A program made the translations under genes and the position numbers. The notes under the pieces are model-generated. The model saw nothing but the letters and a program-made list of their open reading frames with translations, was not told the DNA's origin and made no database searches. From assembly GCA_950295325.1 (NCBI GenBank), contig OX485807.1:10505001-10569000 (forward strand): a DNA stretch of 64,000 nucleotides, read 5' to 3'. Positions 42,595-54,835 of the stretch are shown piece by piece. Position 1 is the first letter of the stretch. Each line of letters begins with the position of its first letter. This DNA is from Polytrichum commune. Taxonomy: Eukaryota; Streptophyta; Polytrichopsida; Polytrichales; Polytrichaceae.

Positions 42595-44527
42595 AACTTC
42601 CTCATGCATCCCATCATCCAAATCTAAAAAGAACAAGGTTTATGATGATATTACTTATGAAGATATCAAGCCATATATAAGTCATGACAAGTTTGACTAC
42701 ATGAGAAGAGATTATTTCCTCTAGGAGTCAATTATAATGAATTATGTTAGTGGGATCTCTTGACTCCTTGTATTTTATTTTATGTTGCTATAAATTGATC
42801 TAGCCTTGTCATAGCCCAAATGTACCTGCATCAAGAAGATCAAGAAATACTTAGAAAATATTTCAATTGAAATCTAGGGAAAGAGGTCATGGCATTGGAG
42901 AAAACCAAGTGGATTATGGATAGTATCTTTATTTTTATTGGCATATGTTCAACAAATGGGGGGGGGGGGGAATCTCAAAATGAAAGTAGGTAACAAACAA
43001 CCATCTAAGGGGTTGATCCCATACAAAGACTCTTCTCATGCCAAAGGAGGGTTAATGACCATGTTTGAGCAATCCAATTGCTGACAGATCAAATGGCATC
43101 AAAGAATATATTTGTCGCAATCATCATGCTAAGCAACCTATGGTAGCCTGAAGGACAGTACAATATGGAACATGTGACATAATGGACATCAGTGGGTCCA
43201 ATGCAATGAAGATCTACAAACAAAGGCTATTGGCAAAGGCTTTGTTCTCAATGGATGCCCATTGCCTACGAAGAATAGGGAGAGGCAAGGAGGGGACTAT
43301 TAAGGACATCTATAATAAATCACATGTATATCCGCACTGCCACCACCAACATCGGGCATCAACATGGACAATGAATTTGATAATCATATGAGCCAATGAG
43401 TTGTCATCTTGGTCTCTTTTTTTGCGTCCCTTTGAACTTAAAAGTTGACAAGTTGATTAATTTAAGATCCAAAATTAGGTGTTCATGTCATATCATTTAG
43501 TAGTCATTCTAACCCTCCAAACAAGTACAAACTAAAAATATCTAATTGAATCAAACCAAAATTGGTTGCCATTAAAAGAACGTGCTATTCAAGAAAATGA
43601 GGGTGAGGTGGAGCTTGCCCTACGTCCACCTAGTGCCACCTTGCACTCACACACACATTGTTCATCACCAAAGTCTTACCACCCAGAAAGATGGGGCAAT
43701 AGGGTTCCACCCTAACCCAAAATCTCAACCATCAGATCCATCAAAACTTGACCATGGATAGCAAAACAACTACCCTAAATATGATATTTAGCATCACCAA
43801 TTCTAATTGCCTTGCTCAATACTAATTCTAAACCACGGTGTAGTGTCACCAACACTAATGTCAACCCAACATTATTTGTCATTCCTTGTTAAAAAAAAAT
43901 TAGGGAATTATAGATTTATAGTGTTGCATTAGTGTCACTTTCCAAGTGATTTTTCATCCAAAATTCAATCATCCATGACAATATTTCATCACAAGTTGTT
44001 GACATGAGAAGATAGGGTTTTGGCCAATGGATGAACTCGTCCATCATCCATGAAAATATTTGTTCACTTATTCATAGGAGGTGTCAGCCGAAAAGTTGCC
44101 ATAGTGACTTGAAATACCATATCATCCTAAATATCATATTTAGTGTACATCTTACGGTGGGCAGTCACCACCCACCTACTGCATTGCTCTCGAGTAGTCA
44201 TCTCTGGCTCATTTCTAGAATGAAAAAGTATGGGCTGCTCCATACCTTAAAACCGCTTCCATAAAGGCATCCCAATTGCAAGAATAACTGTAAAGCCTAG
44301 TTTGATATTGCATGCAATCTTGAATCTGTTGATGTTGAATGACATCATCCAACATCACTGATCCGAATCCACCAAAGAGAAAGTAATACCAACCCTAAAA
44401 TAAGGTCCTCAGTGGCAGGGGTGAGTAGTGAAAGTGGCTTTTTGTTGAAACGAAGTTGCTGACAAAGTTTCCAGACATTGAAGTACTGAAATATGCCCCT
44501 ACATTCCTCTGTTATAAGATAATACCC

Positions 44528-44944
44528 AAATTCATCAACAAAAATGATCAGCGCTCTTCATCACTTTCCACAGGCTGATAACAAACACACCCTCATCGTG
44601 ACAAGGAAGACTATCACAAGTTATGTCACAAGCTATGGTTTGGTTATCCCTAACAAGTAGTTTGACATTAAGGAGAATCCTCCCGGGTATAGCACAGAAG
44701 ATTGTTCCATATTTATCGAGAAGCTCATTGTGGGCCAAGCATGCCCATTATGACATACTTGCACTGTAGACATTAAAAAGTTTGACTTTATACATAATAC
44801 TATGCAACTATGCAGCTTCCCTTGAGGTTTCGGAGGATAAAGGTTGCGGACCCTGCAAACAGAGTGAGTACAATTAACTCCCACTCTGCTAGTTCGCAAC
44901 AAATCATCACTCCCCTTGCGCCACAACCTCCGTCTTGCAATTCC
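44528..44944 (+). promoter_or_regulatory. 417-bp upstream block of NmrA-like gene B, identical to copy A
   Basis: Matches 29591-30007 at every base. The neighbouring bases differ on both sides: ACCCAAATTC versus ACCTAAATTC to the left, and a substitution plus an indel to the right. The TATA-like TTATACATAA lies at about 44788-44797. Confidence 0.6.
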
Positions 44945-44990
44945 GTGCAAATTTAGGTGTATGCATCCGGCCACTAATACATACATTTCC

Positions 44991-45968
44991 ATGGCACACG
45001 TGGGAGGAGCTGGACCGCAGTTAATTCAAGGGAAGGATATGGTGGGGAGTAGTCATAAGCCAATTCTAGTGACGGGGGCTGGTGGAGGCACAGGTTCTGT
45101 AGGAAGGAAAGTTGTTGAACTCTTAATAGAGAGAGGATTCCCAGTGCGCGCCCAAGTAAGAAGGCTAGATGACAGATCCGAGGCGTTGAGCAAGCTAGGT
45201 CATGTTGAGCTTGTTGTGGCAGACTTCACCAGCCTTGACGACACACATAGAGCTGTAAAGGGATGCGGCCGCATTTTCTTTTGCATGTCAGTCGCAGGGG
45301 ACTATTTGGAGGCGTCCCTCAACATGGCAGCCGTTGCAAAACACCATGGCGTGGAGGTTTTTGTCAATCTCTCACAAATGTCGGTGTCGTCAATGAGCAT
45401 CACGGCCTCATCGACAAGCAAGCAGCAACGGTATCACTGGCTGGTGGAGCAGGCACTCGAGTGGTCAGGTTTGCCAACCGTTCAATTGAGACCTACGATA
45501 TTCCTCGAGCACCCGTTCTTCAATGTGATGGCCGCAAAGTCCATTGTGGATTCGGGAGAAATTCGATTGCCTTTCAAACGAGGTAAAGTGTCACCGGTTG
45601 CAGCTGATGATGTTGCACATGTGGGGGTCGAGGTTATCACCAATCCCGAGAGCCACCTGGGCAGAGTGTACAATATTTGTGGGCCGGTATCCGAGGATAT
45701 GGACGCTGTTGCCCGAGAGTACTCCAAGGCACTTGGGCGTGAGGTCAAGTATGTTGACCTACCGTTTGAGGAGTGGGAGCAGACAGAGTTGCTTAGAGAG
45801 TGGCATTTCTCAGATCACCTGAAGAACCACTTTGTGACCCTCGCAACCCTAGCTGCCCAGGGGAAGATGGACCGCAAGAGTGATGACTTCGAGCATGTCA
45901 CAGGTGTGAAGGCAATGACAATTGAGGCATGGGTGCGACAAAACAAGCTTTTTGATCAGACTCTGTGA
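44991..45968 (+). CDS. NmrA-like NAD(P)-binding protein, paralogue B (325 aa)
   Basis: Same architecture and length as paralogue A, with a canonical dinucleotide loop ILVTGAGGGTGSVGRKVV; A has VGSVGTKVV. By hand count the coding regions differ at 39 of 978 bases, with 23 amino-acid changes and about 10 silent ones, spread along the protein. There are no stops or indels, so both copies could be functional. The start is the ATG in CCATGGC, aligned with that of A; frames upstream of the next in-frame ATG (44961) are broken by an indel between the copies, which supports a start no earlier than that. Intronless. The reaction is unknown; the family includes redox sensors and quinone or azo reductases. 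Confidence 0.82.
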   Translation: MAHVGGAGPQLIQGKDMVGSSHKPILVTGAGGGTGSVGRKVVELLIERGFPVRAQVRRLDDRSEALSKLGHVELVVADFTSLDDTHRAVKGCGRIFFCMSVAGDYLEASLNMAAVAKHHGVEVFVNLSQMSVSSMSITASSTSKQQRYHWLVEQALEWSGLPTVQLRPTIFLEHPFFNVMAAKSIVDSGEIRLPFKRGKVSPVAADDVAHVGVEVITNPESHLGRVYNICGPVSEDMDAVAREYSKALGREVKYVDLPFEEWEQTELLREWHFSDHLKNHFVTLATLAAQGKMDRKSDDFEHVTGVKAMTIEAWVRQNKLFDQTL

Positions 45969-46208
45969 AGTGAAAGTGATAGCACTGTCTGTATGGTAGA
46001 AGGGAAGGCACTTAAATCGACGTATCAAGATAATATCACTTATGAGAATAAGCACTAGTGATTCCTCACCCCTGCTCCAATATTAAGCCTCGTAGCTATG
46101 CTATGTGTAAGTACAGCTTTCAATTCCAACCCTTTCAGAGTGCCTTGGAGCTCAGCATATTGCTTTAAGAAATGACACTGTATCTCATCAATGTCAAATA
46201 GAAGAAAC

Positions 46209-46523
46209 TGTTGAAATTGTGATGACATGGCCCAAGTCCAGCTGGGCACAAGTCCAACTGGGCACATTAAAGGTATGGAAAATACTGCTTGAGTATTTAG
46301 ATTTGGAATCAGTCTGTTAAGAAGAAATGATTAATCTGTTACAGCCCTAGTTTGTTGCAGCCCATGCTTGACTAGTACAGCTAATGTTCTTAAAGGCATG
46401 AAGCTCAAACGCTTCTCTTGTACTCTCATTGATTATGTAATCAAAATACTAAGTGTCTCTGCAGTTGAAACATCGCGTATACAAGGCATCTGAGTTTTTT
46501 GTCTTCCTCTTATATCTCCAACA
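46209..46523. mobile_element. Solo LTR (315 bp), Copia-like
   Basis: TGTTGAAATTGTG...ATATCTCCAACA, with perfect TGTTG/CAACA termini and the 5-bp duplication GAAAC at 46204-46208 and 46524-46528. Copy A has the uninterrupted sequence (AGAAGAACAGCTTC, about 31280), so the element entered B after the segmental duplication and then lost its internal region. Small size and termini fit Copia LTRs. Confidence 0.88.
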
Positions 46524-47308
46524 GAAACAGCTTCACAACATTCTTTTAGTGTACGTAATTTTATCAAGCTGCTTGTGACTGGGTAGTTCCATTTACTTAA
46601 TCAATTTCTAAACATGTGTCTAAACTCATTGAGATGTATATTTATGAAAATATGACGAATTTGTGGGCATGAACTATACACGCTTCAATACTATTACTAC
46701 ATATTGATTGTTGATTTTGATGAACTCTATAAACTCTTCTTTTACTTCACGTAAGCAATGCACAGCATCTTTTGAATTAAAAGGTTGGAAATGTCCTTGA
46801 AGGCTTTAGATTTTTGAGGCCATAGTACAAATGATGTGGAATAATTTCAAAATGGCTGTGAGGTTTCCCCCATTCAATCCCATGAGAAAAGCTCGTACAA
46901 ACAAGATGGAGGATGGACAGACAAAAAATGCAAAGGCATGTGTTGGGGAACATTGTGAAAATTTTGAGTTCACAGTAGACCGTCTTACTCATGATGAATG
47001 AACACATGACCATCACTCTGGACAGAGAAGGTTCATACATCCTGCTCAGTACTATTCTCTAACTCCACTTACTGGTATAGCAAATGTTGTTTATTAGGAA
47101 TGTCCACTGCATCTCAAATGATGCAAGTGGAGGATTTAAGGCAAGCTTGCAAATCTCACTTTATAACTGATCTTCAAAATACATGAAACCTGAGGGATAT
47201 CAAGGGTTAAGGGTCAAGGAAGCATTTAGCAGTGAGAGCATCTTATTGCATGCACTAGGAAATTATCGGTTCTGGGTGGCATACCATCTCTTCTAGATCT
47301 CGATGAAT

Positions 47309-47998
47309 GCACCCACCCCCCCAATTTTGTAAAACCTCTTCTTTTTGAGAGGCCAACTATAATCAGCTATGGATTGCCATAGGTATTGGGGTGAGTAGAC
47401 AGACCATTGGGAAGCTGTGATAGAACTTTCTCCTCTGCACCTGTATTCAATCTTGACAGCGAAAACATCAACAATCTCTTCTCATATGGGTTCCTTGACC
47501 GGTGTCACTTAATATATGAAATGTACAAGGTCAAATGCGATCATTCCTAATAAAAATTAAAAATCAATACTTCCTTGTCATGGAGAGCCACTTCGATTCA
47601 TTCACAAAATAGGTGTACATTGGACTTTAACATTGTGCAGCACACGTACATCATCCATGTGAATAACAAACCCTCAATGCCCATGTGAGCCCAAGAAGAT
47701 CATGAATGACACAAGAAAATAATTGATGTGTCATTTTATAAATACTGGAAATACACATATAGAAATTAAAGTATCAATGTCTCCACCACAACCTACTATA
47801 CTCACATCTGAACACTTTGCAATACAAGTCCCCAACTCCTTACCAGTTTCAAAATCATATGCACTAACAACATAGCTAGCCTAACAACATAGCTAAACAA
47901 AAAGTGATCACATCCATTAGGTGTCCGTCCTACCTACTTACAAAGCATATAAGAGATAGGGGCAGACTCAGCTACCTGAACTAAAACACTTGAAAAAA
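47309..47998. other. Block of about 690 bp present only in copy B
   Basis: Copy A jumps directly from CTCGATGA to AAGCTTCAATC where B has this block. I see no target duplication or inverted ends, and a short AAGC homology at the junction, so deletion in A is at least as likely as insertion in B. No gene seen. It lies just 3' of the AP2-like gene. Confidence 0.55.
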
Positions 47999-48015
47999 GC
48001 TTCAATCAAAATACT

Positions 48016-50198
48016 TCATTTCAATTCCTTCGTGTAGTCCCACTCTGAACTGTCAGAGACCCTTTGGGTGTTCACAAAGCAGTCACTACTGTCAAAGACC
48101 ATTCCACTGTCGAAGAGGTTGTCAATGACATCAATACCGAAGAGGTTGTCAATGACATCGAAGAGGTCCATGTTAGCAGTTGGCAGTAGTTCTTTCATAG
48201 CCTCATCCAGATCAAATGAAGGCTGGTTGGAGAGTTTCTGCTGTGTTGGAAGCAATGTACATTCTTGAAGATTGTGATGGCCATTTTGATCTCTTCGCTC
48301 CACCTCAGATAAGAATTGCTGCTGAACCAATGATGTAGAGAGACATGTTCCAGTGCTCAAGCTTGGAGGAATACTAGGTTCACCATTAGTCCAATCCACT
48401 GCAGAGTCAGGTGTCCTTTGTAGTGGTTTGTTGCTGCTCAGAGGATAATTTGCAGCTACTTGAGGGTCAGAATCAAGCTCACAATGCAATGAGGGTAGCA
48501 GTCCTTGAACAAAGTGATATTTATGCTGAATCAAGGATGAAACAAATTTTTCACCTTCAGTCTTCTGTAGCTCCCCTAGTTCAATCCAGGTCTCACTGGG
48601 GATGCGCTCTCCAAGGTAAAAATATCTGTCAAATGGAGCACCAGTGTGGGGGTGAAGGGTTTGGACTTGGTTACCTCTGGTCTCTGCTTCATATACAAAA
48701 GTTTTTGAAATTCCTGTGGAAGTTGCAAATTTATTAGGATAAGTCTCCTTGAACTTTCCCATCATCTCTTTGATTCTATCCCTGGCCTTCTCATTCAGCA
48801 GCTTGAGATCTGGATCTTTGGAACTGCTGCTCTTGCTCTTTCCTGGTGAAACCGCTCCTGCACTGTGGGTACTATTGGGAAGATTATTGGCAAACTTGAC
48901 ACAGGCAATTCTGAAAAGATCACAGACTCGAGGGTCCTGTGGTCTTTCGCATTCCTCAAAAATCTTCTCGGCTCCATGAAAGTGGTAGTTACCTGCTTTG
49001 GTAACACCCTCACTTGGAGCCCTAAGATAGGTGCAATAATCCCGAGCAACATGGGCTTCCCCTTCAGTTGCATATGTTCCAAAGTGTAACTTCCAGCTTC
49101 CATTCCAGCCCCCTGGTCGCACCTCCACTTGGTATAACCCTTCAGATTTGTTCATAATCCCCGAACGCAGTGCCTTGCCCTTCTCATCGGGTCGTTTCCT
49201 ACACACCATCAGGAACAAATATATTTAAACCCTCTACTAAACCCTAAAAATAGCAACATGTATCATCGTGTGGTGCTTTAGATACAGGGCAACATTCTCC
49301 TCTCTCTAAGGAGGAACCTCTCAATTCCTTCTTACAAACTCACCACTACCCTCCTTACTCCATGATTGCCCTGAAGAAAATATGACAATATCCAAACTAT
49401 CCCTAACAGCCTTGAAAAAACACCCAAACCAAACAGCCATCGATCAATATTCCAATAAATCCAAAACGCGAGAAAGAAACTATGCCACGGTGCTTTTACA
49501 ATCAAAATGTCAGTTGGCATCCTCACTGCAGAATTCTTTCAAACAGGAAAGGAATTCCTCATTCTTCCTTCCAAGCTGACCACTAGCAGCAAAACCCTAA
49601 ACCCTAAGCCCTAAACTTGAAACTTGAAACCCTACCTGTCTTTATGTGAAACCCCAAACTACCTTCAAAAAATCCAACCACAGCCACCAACGGCCACCAA
49701 ACAAAACCCCATAAAACTTCACAAACAGAGCAACATCCATGCAAATCAACTTGCAAAGCACAGCTCCATCATGTGCACACATCCCAGATTGAGACAAACT
49801 AACCAAATAAGCGCAATTAACACATGCAAGGATTAATCTTTTTCTTAAGTGGAGGGAATTTCTCCTTCCTTCCAAGCTAATTCCAAACCCTAAACCCTAA
49901 ACTTTAGACCCTCCCTGCCTTGAAGTGGACCCCAAACTACCTTCAAACAATCCAACCGCAGCCACCAATGGCCATCAAACGTGGCCCCACAAAACTTTCA
50001 CAAACAGAGCAACATCCACGCAAATCAACTGCAAAGCACAGCTCCTGCGTGTGCACACACTCCAAATTACGATAACCTAACCAAAACAACCTGCAACCAA
50101 CACACGCGAGGCATAGAGTTTGAGCATTACCTCTTCCTGCAACCTCTGTCGGAGGAGGCCGCCACAGGACCACCGGCTCTCCTCTTTCGAATATTCAT
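48016..50198 (-). CDS. Divergent AP2/ERF-domain protein, two exons (416 aa)
   Basis: Gene model by inspection: exon 1 50131-50198 (MNIRKRRAGGPVAASSDRG...) ends AG/GTAATG; intron 49199-50130; acceptor TGTGTAG/G; exon 2 48016-49198. Splicing joins phase 2 exactly and gives 416 codons plus TGA. Exon 1 supplies a basic, nuclear-localisation-like start. The AP2-like region is about residues 43-97: GLYQVEV, WNGSWKLHFGTYATEGEAHV, ARDYCTYLRAP, NYHF. A Lys/Ser-rich linker follows, then a conserved-looking block (LGERIPSETWIELGELQKTE) and an acidic-hydrophobic C-terminus with a short internal repeat (DVIDNLF twice), which looks like an activation domain. AP2 factors bind DNA and regulate transcription; targets are unknown. 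The divergent core may bind a non-standard site. A truncated copy lies at 32086-32646. Confidence 0.72.
49597..50110. repeat. Tandem duplication of about 260 bp within the AP2-like gene's intron
   Basis: Units at about 49597-49829 and 49883-50110 share CTACCTTCAAA, ATCCAACC, CAGCCACCAA, CACAAACAGAGCAACATCCA and CAAAGCACAGCTCC in the same order. Each unit starts with AAACCCTAAACCCTAA, a telobox-like motif often found near plant promoters. The repeat is intronic or leader sequence and may be regulatory; that role is inference. Confidence 0.75.
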
Positions 50199-50439
50199 GT
50201 CGGGCTCGCCTGCTGCTCAACTCGCACCAAAACCAATACAACTTCGGAGACCAAGAGGATTTGCCCTCCCGTCGCCAATTTTTTTGTACCGAAGCCATTG
50301 CAACCAGCGTCGTTCGAGATTGTTCCTGAAAAGACGTTGTCGGCCGAGTCTGCAGCCATTTGTCTGCGAAACACCATCTCCGCTGCTTCGTTCTCCTGCT
50401 CCCTCTTCTCCCCTTCCCTCCGCTACTGCCCCCTTCCAG

Positions 50440-50660
50440 TGATCGGGGAGATTCTAGGGCATAATCGGTTGAGATCCTAGCGTTTGCAAGTCCAACCGGT
50501 TACATCTTGACGTCCTTTGGTTTTCCTTTGTTAAATTGGGGTATATTCTATAAATTCCTCTAAAATGATCGGTAATTTTCCTGCACTCTTGAGCTTCAAC
50601 CGGTTATTTCTCAAACTCAACCGGTTCATTTGTAACTAACTGCCGGTTCTCCCCGGTCAT
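50440..50660 (-). repeat. Dispersed AACCGGTT-family repeat, copy 3
   Basis: The best-preserved member: four AACCGGTT or GCCGGTTC motifs, with CCTCTAAAATGATCGGTAAT and TTCTCAAACTC between them, closely matching 17462-17690. It lies upstream of the minus-strand AP2-like gene. Confidence 0.7.
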
Positions 50661-50662
50661 TA

Positions 50663-51185
50663 CTCCCTTCTCCCACCCGACTTTAGCTAAGACCCAAAGT
50701 ATTTCCTAAGAACCAGGTAAAGCTCCCTCAGTTATAGCATAGGCATCCGGCTATCCCATTGCACCTACAAGAACTTGCTCCGGAGATTTTCAAGTAGGTT
50801 TTCGTTAAGCAGCTTTCACACATGTTCATTGTTTTATCTACCAAGCAATAACATGTTTGAGTAGTTTTTGTCCCATCCCCAAATGTCTTACTACTCACCT
50901 ATCTTACCATCGGTTTTTGTTAATGAAGCTCCTCGTGCCCTCATAGCTAAGACTAAAAAGCAATCAATCACAAGGGTGGGAGGCAACACTTTTAAAGGTC
51001 CTATATTCTTGCCTCATGTTTAGGTACCAATGGGAGGGTCAGTGCTTGAGGCTTAAAACCTCCACTTTTAAGCCATGCCACATCATTTGCCAGCTAGGCT
51101 CAGCACTAGATAATGTCGATGGTGTGAAGGTTGGGTTGTTAGAACCAACTTTTAGTCTTAGCTAAAGTTAGGTGGGAAGGGGGCA
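50663..51185. mobile_element. MITE-like inverted-repeat element flanked by TA (523 bp)
   Basis: The left end CTCCCTTCTCCCACCCGACT plus TTAGCTAAGAC is mirrored by the right end GTCTTAGCTAAAGTTAGG plus TGGGAAGGGGGCA, about 35 bp with mismatches. TA flanks both ends (50661-50662, 51186-51187). No coding capacity. It sits directly beside the AACCGGTT repeat. Confidence 0.6.
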
Positions 51186-51756
51186 TACGAGTGATCCAGT
51201 AAAATCCCACATGTACTAAGATAATTGCGCTCCTCCCGCCCATTACCAGATGTAAGCAGAGCTCAATAGTGCGAGCATGTGGATTACTAGTGATATCCCG
51301 CACCGGACACCGGCTCGGTGACTATATCATTTAGAAGAAATTGAAATGAATACAATGGATTTTCCGTTTTACATCAACGATTATCAAATGATGCTCTATT
51401 TCTTCTCTTCTCTTGAGAATAACCTCATGTGAAGACATTTCTAAAAGCGCTCCGATGTTGCTATTTTGGACGTTGTTTGTGTTAAGTTAAGTTAGTGACA
51501 TGATAGCTTCAATCCTCCATGCCAAAGCAGTTGCTTTATTATGGGCCATCCTTGCAAATGCTTATTTGAGATGATACGGCCACAAACTTATAGGTGGTCA
51601 AGTTAGTTTTTATTACGTTGGATGGATGAGAGGTATGCTCGTATGTAACAATTCCCTCTCTCTTGCTCACATACGGATGAGAGACCCCTCATCCCACAAA
51701 GTATATTATAGAGTTTAGCATGATATTGCGGACTTCAAAGTATACATGCTGAAAAT

Positions 51757-53260
51757 ATGACAACCATTCTCAAAAAGTGGCTACGACCTCAATTAGTATT
51801 TGCTAACCATCATTTACTAATTAAACACGACCCAACATATATATATTCTACAAACGGTTCCTTTACCCCCCCCCCCTCCCCAAACGATGAAGGTCATGGT
51901 AATATTGTTGGTTCCAGCATATACGGAGCAAACCATGCCACCCACATCAAGGATAAACTCCCATGCTACACAAATTTACTCATAGTTGAACTCTATGCCC
52001 TCTTACTAGCATTCCAACTACCCAACACCTCCCCTCCAACACGTGCATCTTCACCAATAGCCTCAATAGCATCTATCTACTCGACAACCATGTACATAGA
52101 CCATCCTCTCAATACAACCATCGCAATAAATGACTCATTGCTAAAATTATCTCCATATTCAAAACTCATCACAATCCAAAAAGTGCACGTCTATTCGGAC
52201 ATACACGGCACCAATGAAGCCAACAAACTCGCTAAACTAGGGGCACTAAATGATCCCGTCCACAATTTCCCCTTCCCCCTTATTGGTCATACTACAAGTC
52301 TACGCCTAATTGACCGGAGGGTCGCATTACCTCTACCCAACATGATGGCTCCATCCGCAACGTCAAAAGAAACATTGAAAAAACGTACTTGGACATCATA
52401 TGTACATGTGCATCCAATTGTTTCCCATATGTTAAGAAATTTCTCGCCAACAAAAATATCCACCACCCCTAGTCAACCTATTATGGGCAATCCCCTCTAC
52501 CTATGATGCTCACAACTCTTAAAATTAAAATACCACACATGTATGGGCAATGCTCACAAATTTCTTTGTCCCCATAACTTCCCTATTTGTAACACCAACT
52601 CAAATGACACATGGCTCCACCTACTCTCCAATTGCTCCAACCAATATCTCAACAATCTATGCACCAACATACATAATATAACAATGCATGCCCTCGTAAG
52701 ACTCCTCAAAACACACCATGCCACTCAATGTTACACCATCGCACATAACCATACCTCTTTAGCAATGACCATACCCCATTAGATAACATGGTACCCTCAT
52801 GGCTACTCCCATGCACATGATATGAATCTAGATGTACATGCCTTGCTAGGCTCCGGGCAAACACTTTTTGTGTACATGGCACCCTACATGACGCTAACCC
52901 ATCTTTCCCATCGTCCCCCTATATCCACATCCAATACATTGAATTCACATATTGCAATGACCATTTCTTTGATAAAGCCACTATAATCAAGCACTTTCAA
53001 TACCTTCCTCTTACCAAACACCTCCGACAAATTGGATGGAATGTCCCAATCCCATCATCATCATGGCCAACATTCGTGGTGAGATACACTGCCCATCCAT
53101 CCAACACCTCCTAGACCTATGACTACCTAACTCTTATATCAAAACCTTCATGACTACTGTGCACCAAAATGAAATCAAATACGTATCTTGTATTGTTCTT
53201 AACATGCAAAAACTTGAGAAAAACCAAGCCCCCGTTCTTCCACCCTAATCACTTACTTTC
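51757..53260 (+). pseudogene. LINE 3' region: RNase H domain and C-terminal finger, decayed
   Basis: An RNase H-like series is readable: YIYSTNGSFTPPP (normally TDGS), IVGSSIYGANHATHIK, LLIVELYALLLAFQL (the Glu of strand or helix A) and VHVYSDIHGTNEANKLAKLG (the H..G..NE.AD-type end). A CPHNFPICNTNSNDTWLHLL finger-like block follows near 52570-52620, then CLARLRANTFCVHG and IQYIEFTYCNDHFFDKATI (about 52840-52990). Stops and shifts separate them. The family is a non-LTR retroelement with RNase H, unlike the 3-11 kb LINE, and may be the same family as the endonuclease relic at 20.4-21.3 kb. A C11 run lies at 51866-51876. Confidence 0.65.
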
Positions 53261-54833
53261 TACTCCCCATAGAATCATGGTCCATCTACTAAAAAATAGG
53301 CAGTAAACCTCCACCAACCCACACACACAAGTGGGTGACTGGCGGTTGTACCATTCCACGTCACCGCTACATGCCGATATTTTCTTCTTTCTTTGTCTTC
53401 TTCATCACAGCATGTTATGTTGAGTGGCGTCCCAATGTTTTGGAGAATACCATGCATGTCTAGATATGTTTCATGTATGAAGTTAATATTGCATGTGTCA
53501 TGGTACATAGTCCATGATACACAAGACATCATGGATGAACTACATAAATATAGAACATGGCATGTCTTATGAGATGATTCAATATGATTTGATATTTGAG
53601 CACGACACTCAAACTAAACATGGCATTCCTATTTAGGAATTGTGGGGTGGTTGATTTTATGACAAGTTTTGTATGATCAAGGCTAAGGTTCATTAGTTTG
53701 TAGTGTTTATGAGACAATATAAGGACACTAATGTAATTTTTGAATGATACACCACCTACTTAAAAACAACATGGGGAAACATTCTCTTGTATGTGTGAGT
53801 TTCTTCTTGCCATAAGGGTATGTGTTGTATATGCACCCAAGGCTTCGGTTATTCAAGTAGCTCCAATTTAGAGATTCATTACCTACCACCCCCCCCCCCT
53901 TTCCCTTTTGTGTATTGTTGAAGATGGTGGGGTGTCAAATGTGCACCAGCAAAGCACATCTTCCTCTTTCTTAAGCACTCAAAACTACAATTTAAGTAAA
54001 TGTGGACAAATAAATTGTCTAGAAAAATAATACATAGGCTAGAGAATATTGTGTGTTGTCGATACATGTACATTGCAAAACAAAGTAAACAAGGGAAGAA
54101 AACTAAAAGCATATCATGGAAACCCTACTTACATACTTTGAGAAGCAATGTGGTAAGAGCACCATTCCAAATGTGTAGTTTTTTCCCACAATAACGCAAT
54201 GTACAAGCAACAAAATGTGTTTACAACAAGTTTTGAGTCACTTATCTTATTTTGAGGCGTGAGCTAGATCAACAACTTCACCATTACTATGTCACCTCAT
54301 GACACTTGGCGTTCAATTCCGCTTACTAATATCTTGCATGAGTATGTTCAATGGTGTTGAGAGGTGTATGCCTATGTTACACAATGATCTACAAGGTGAC
54401 TAAAGTGGACACAAATGACACTTGGTATAGTATGATCAAGAAAATCTTCCTCTTGCATACCGAATTGTAAACATGTGACACTTGCCATCAGTATGCTCAA
54501 TGATATTTCTCCCTTGCATTTTAAAAATACAAAACCATCATCTCAATATCATAATGTGCTATGGTAGATGTCACTAGGTATATATTTTCTCACTTCAAAA
54601 AGTTACTTATGTTGTTGACAAATAGTGTCATATTGATAATTAACAGACGTAACACTTTGAAACCTCTAGGCATCTAGTGCAAGCCCTTCACAAATGATGT
54701 ACATGTCACTAAATACCATAAACATTGTAGCATGGTTGTGTGTGGTAGCAAAAGGCCTTTATGGAGATGAAACAAAGAGTGGTCAGGGGCTTATTCTTAA
54801 CAATGAATGGGGAGAACGAATAGCTACATAAAT
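53261..54833. other. AT-rich intergenic DNA
   Basis: No gene or repeat recognised apart from a C11 run at 53889-53899. Confidence 0.4.
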
Positions 54834-54835
54834 TA

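Larger units (their letters stand above)
42595..48616. repeat. Segmental duplication copy B (about 6 kb)
   Basis: Direct repeat of 21364-22778 plus 29053-32646. B retains the empty site for the 6.27 kb transposon and holds NmrA-like paralogue B and the 3' part of the AP2-like gene, which continues intact beyond the duplication edge. B is therefore probably the source copy. A G13 run lies at 42958-42970. Confidence 0.9.

Noticed and set aside
44535-44738. 67-codon minus-strand frame identical in both duplication copies
   Set aside because: Its identity is explained by the 417-bp identical block; no independent evidence for a gene antisense to the NmrA promoter.
47309-47998. B-specific block as a transposon
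   Set aside because: No inverted or LTR-type ends and no target duplication; deletion in copy A explains it as well.
49895-49915. AAACCCTAA repeats as an interstitial telomere
   Set aside because: Only two or three imperfect units within a larger tandem duplication; better described as telobox-like motifs.
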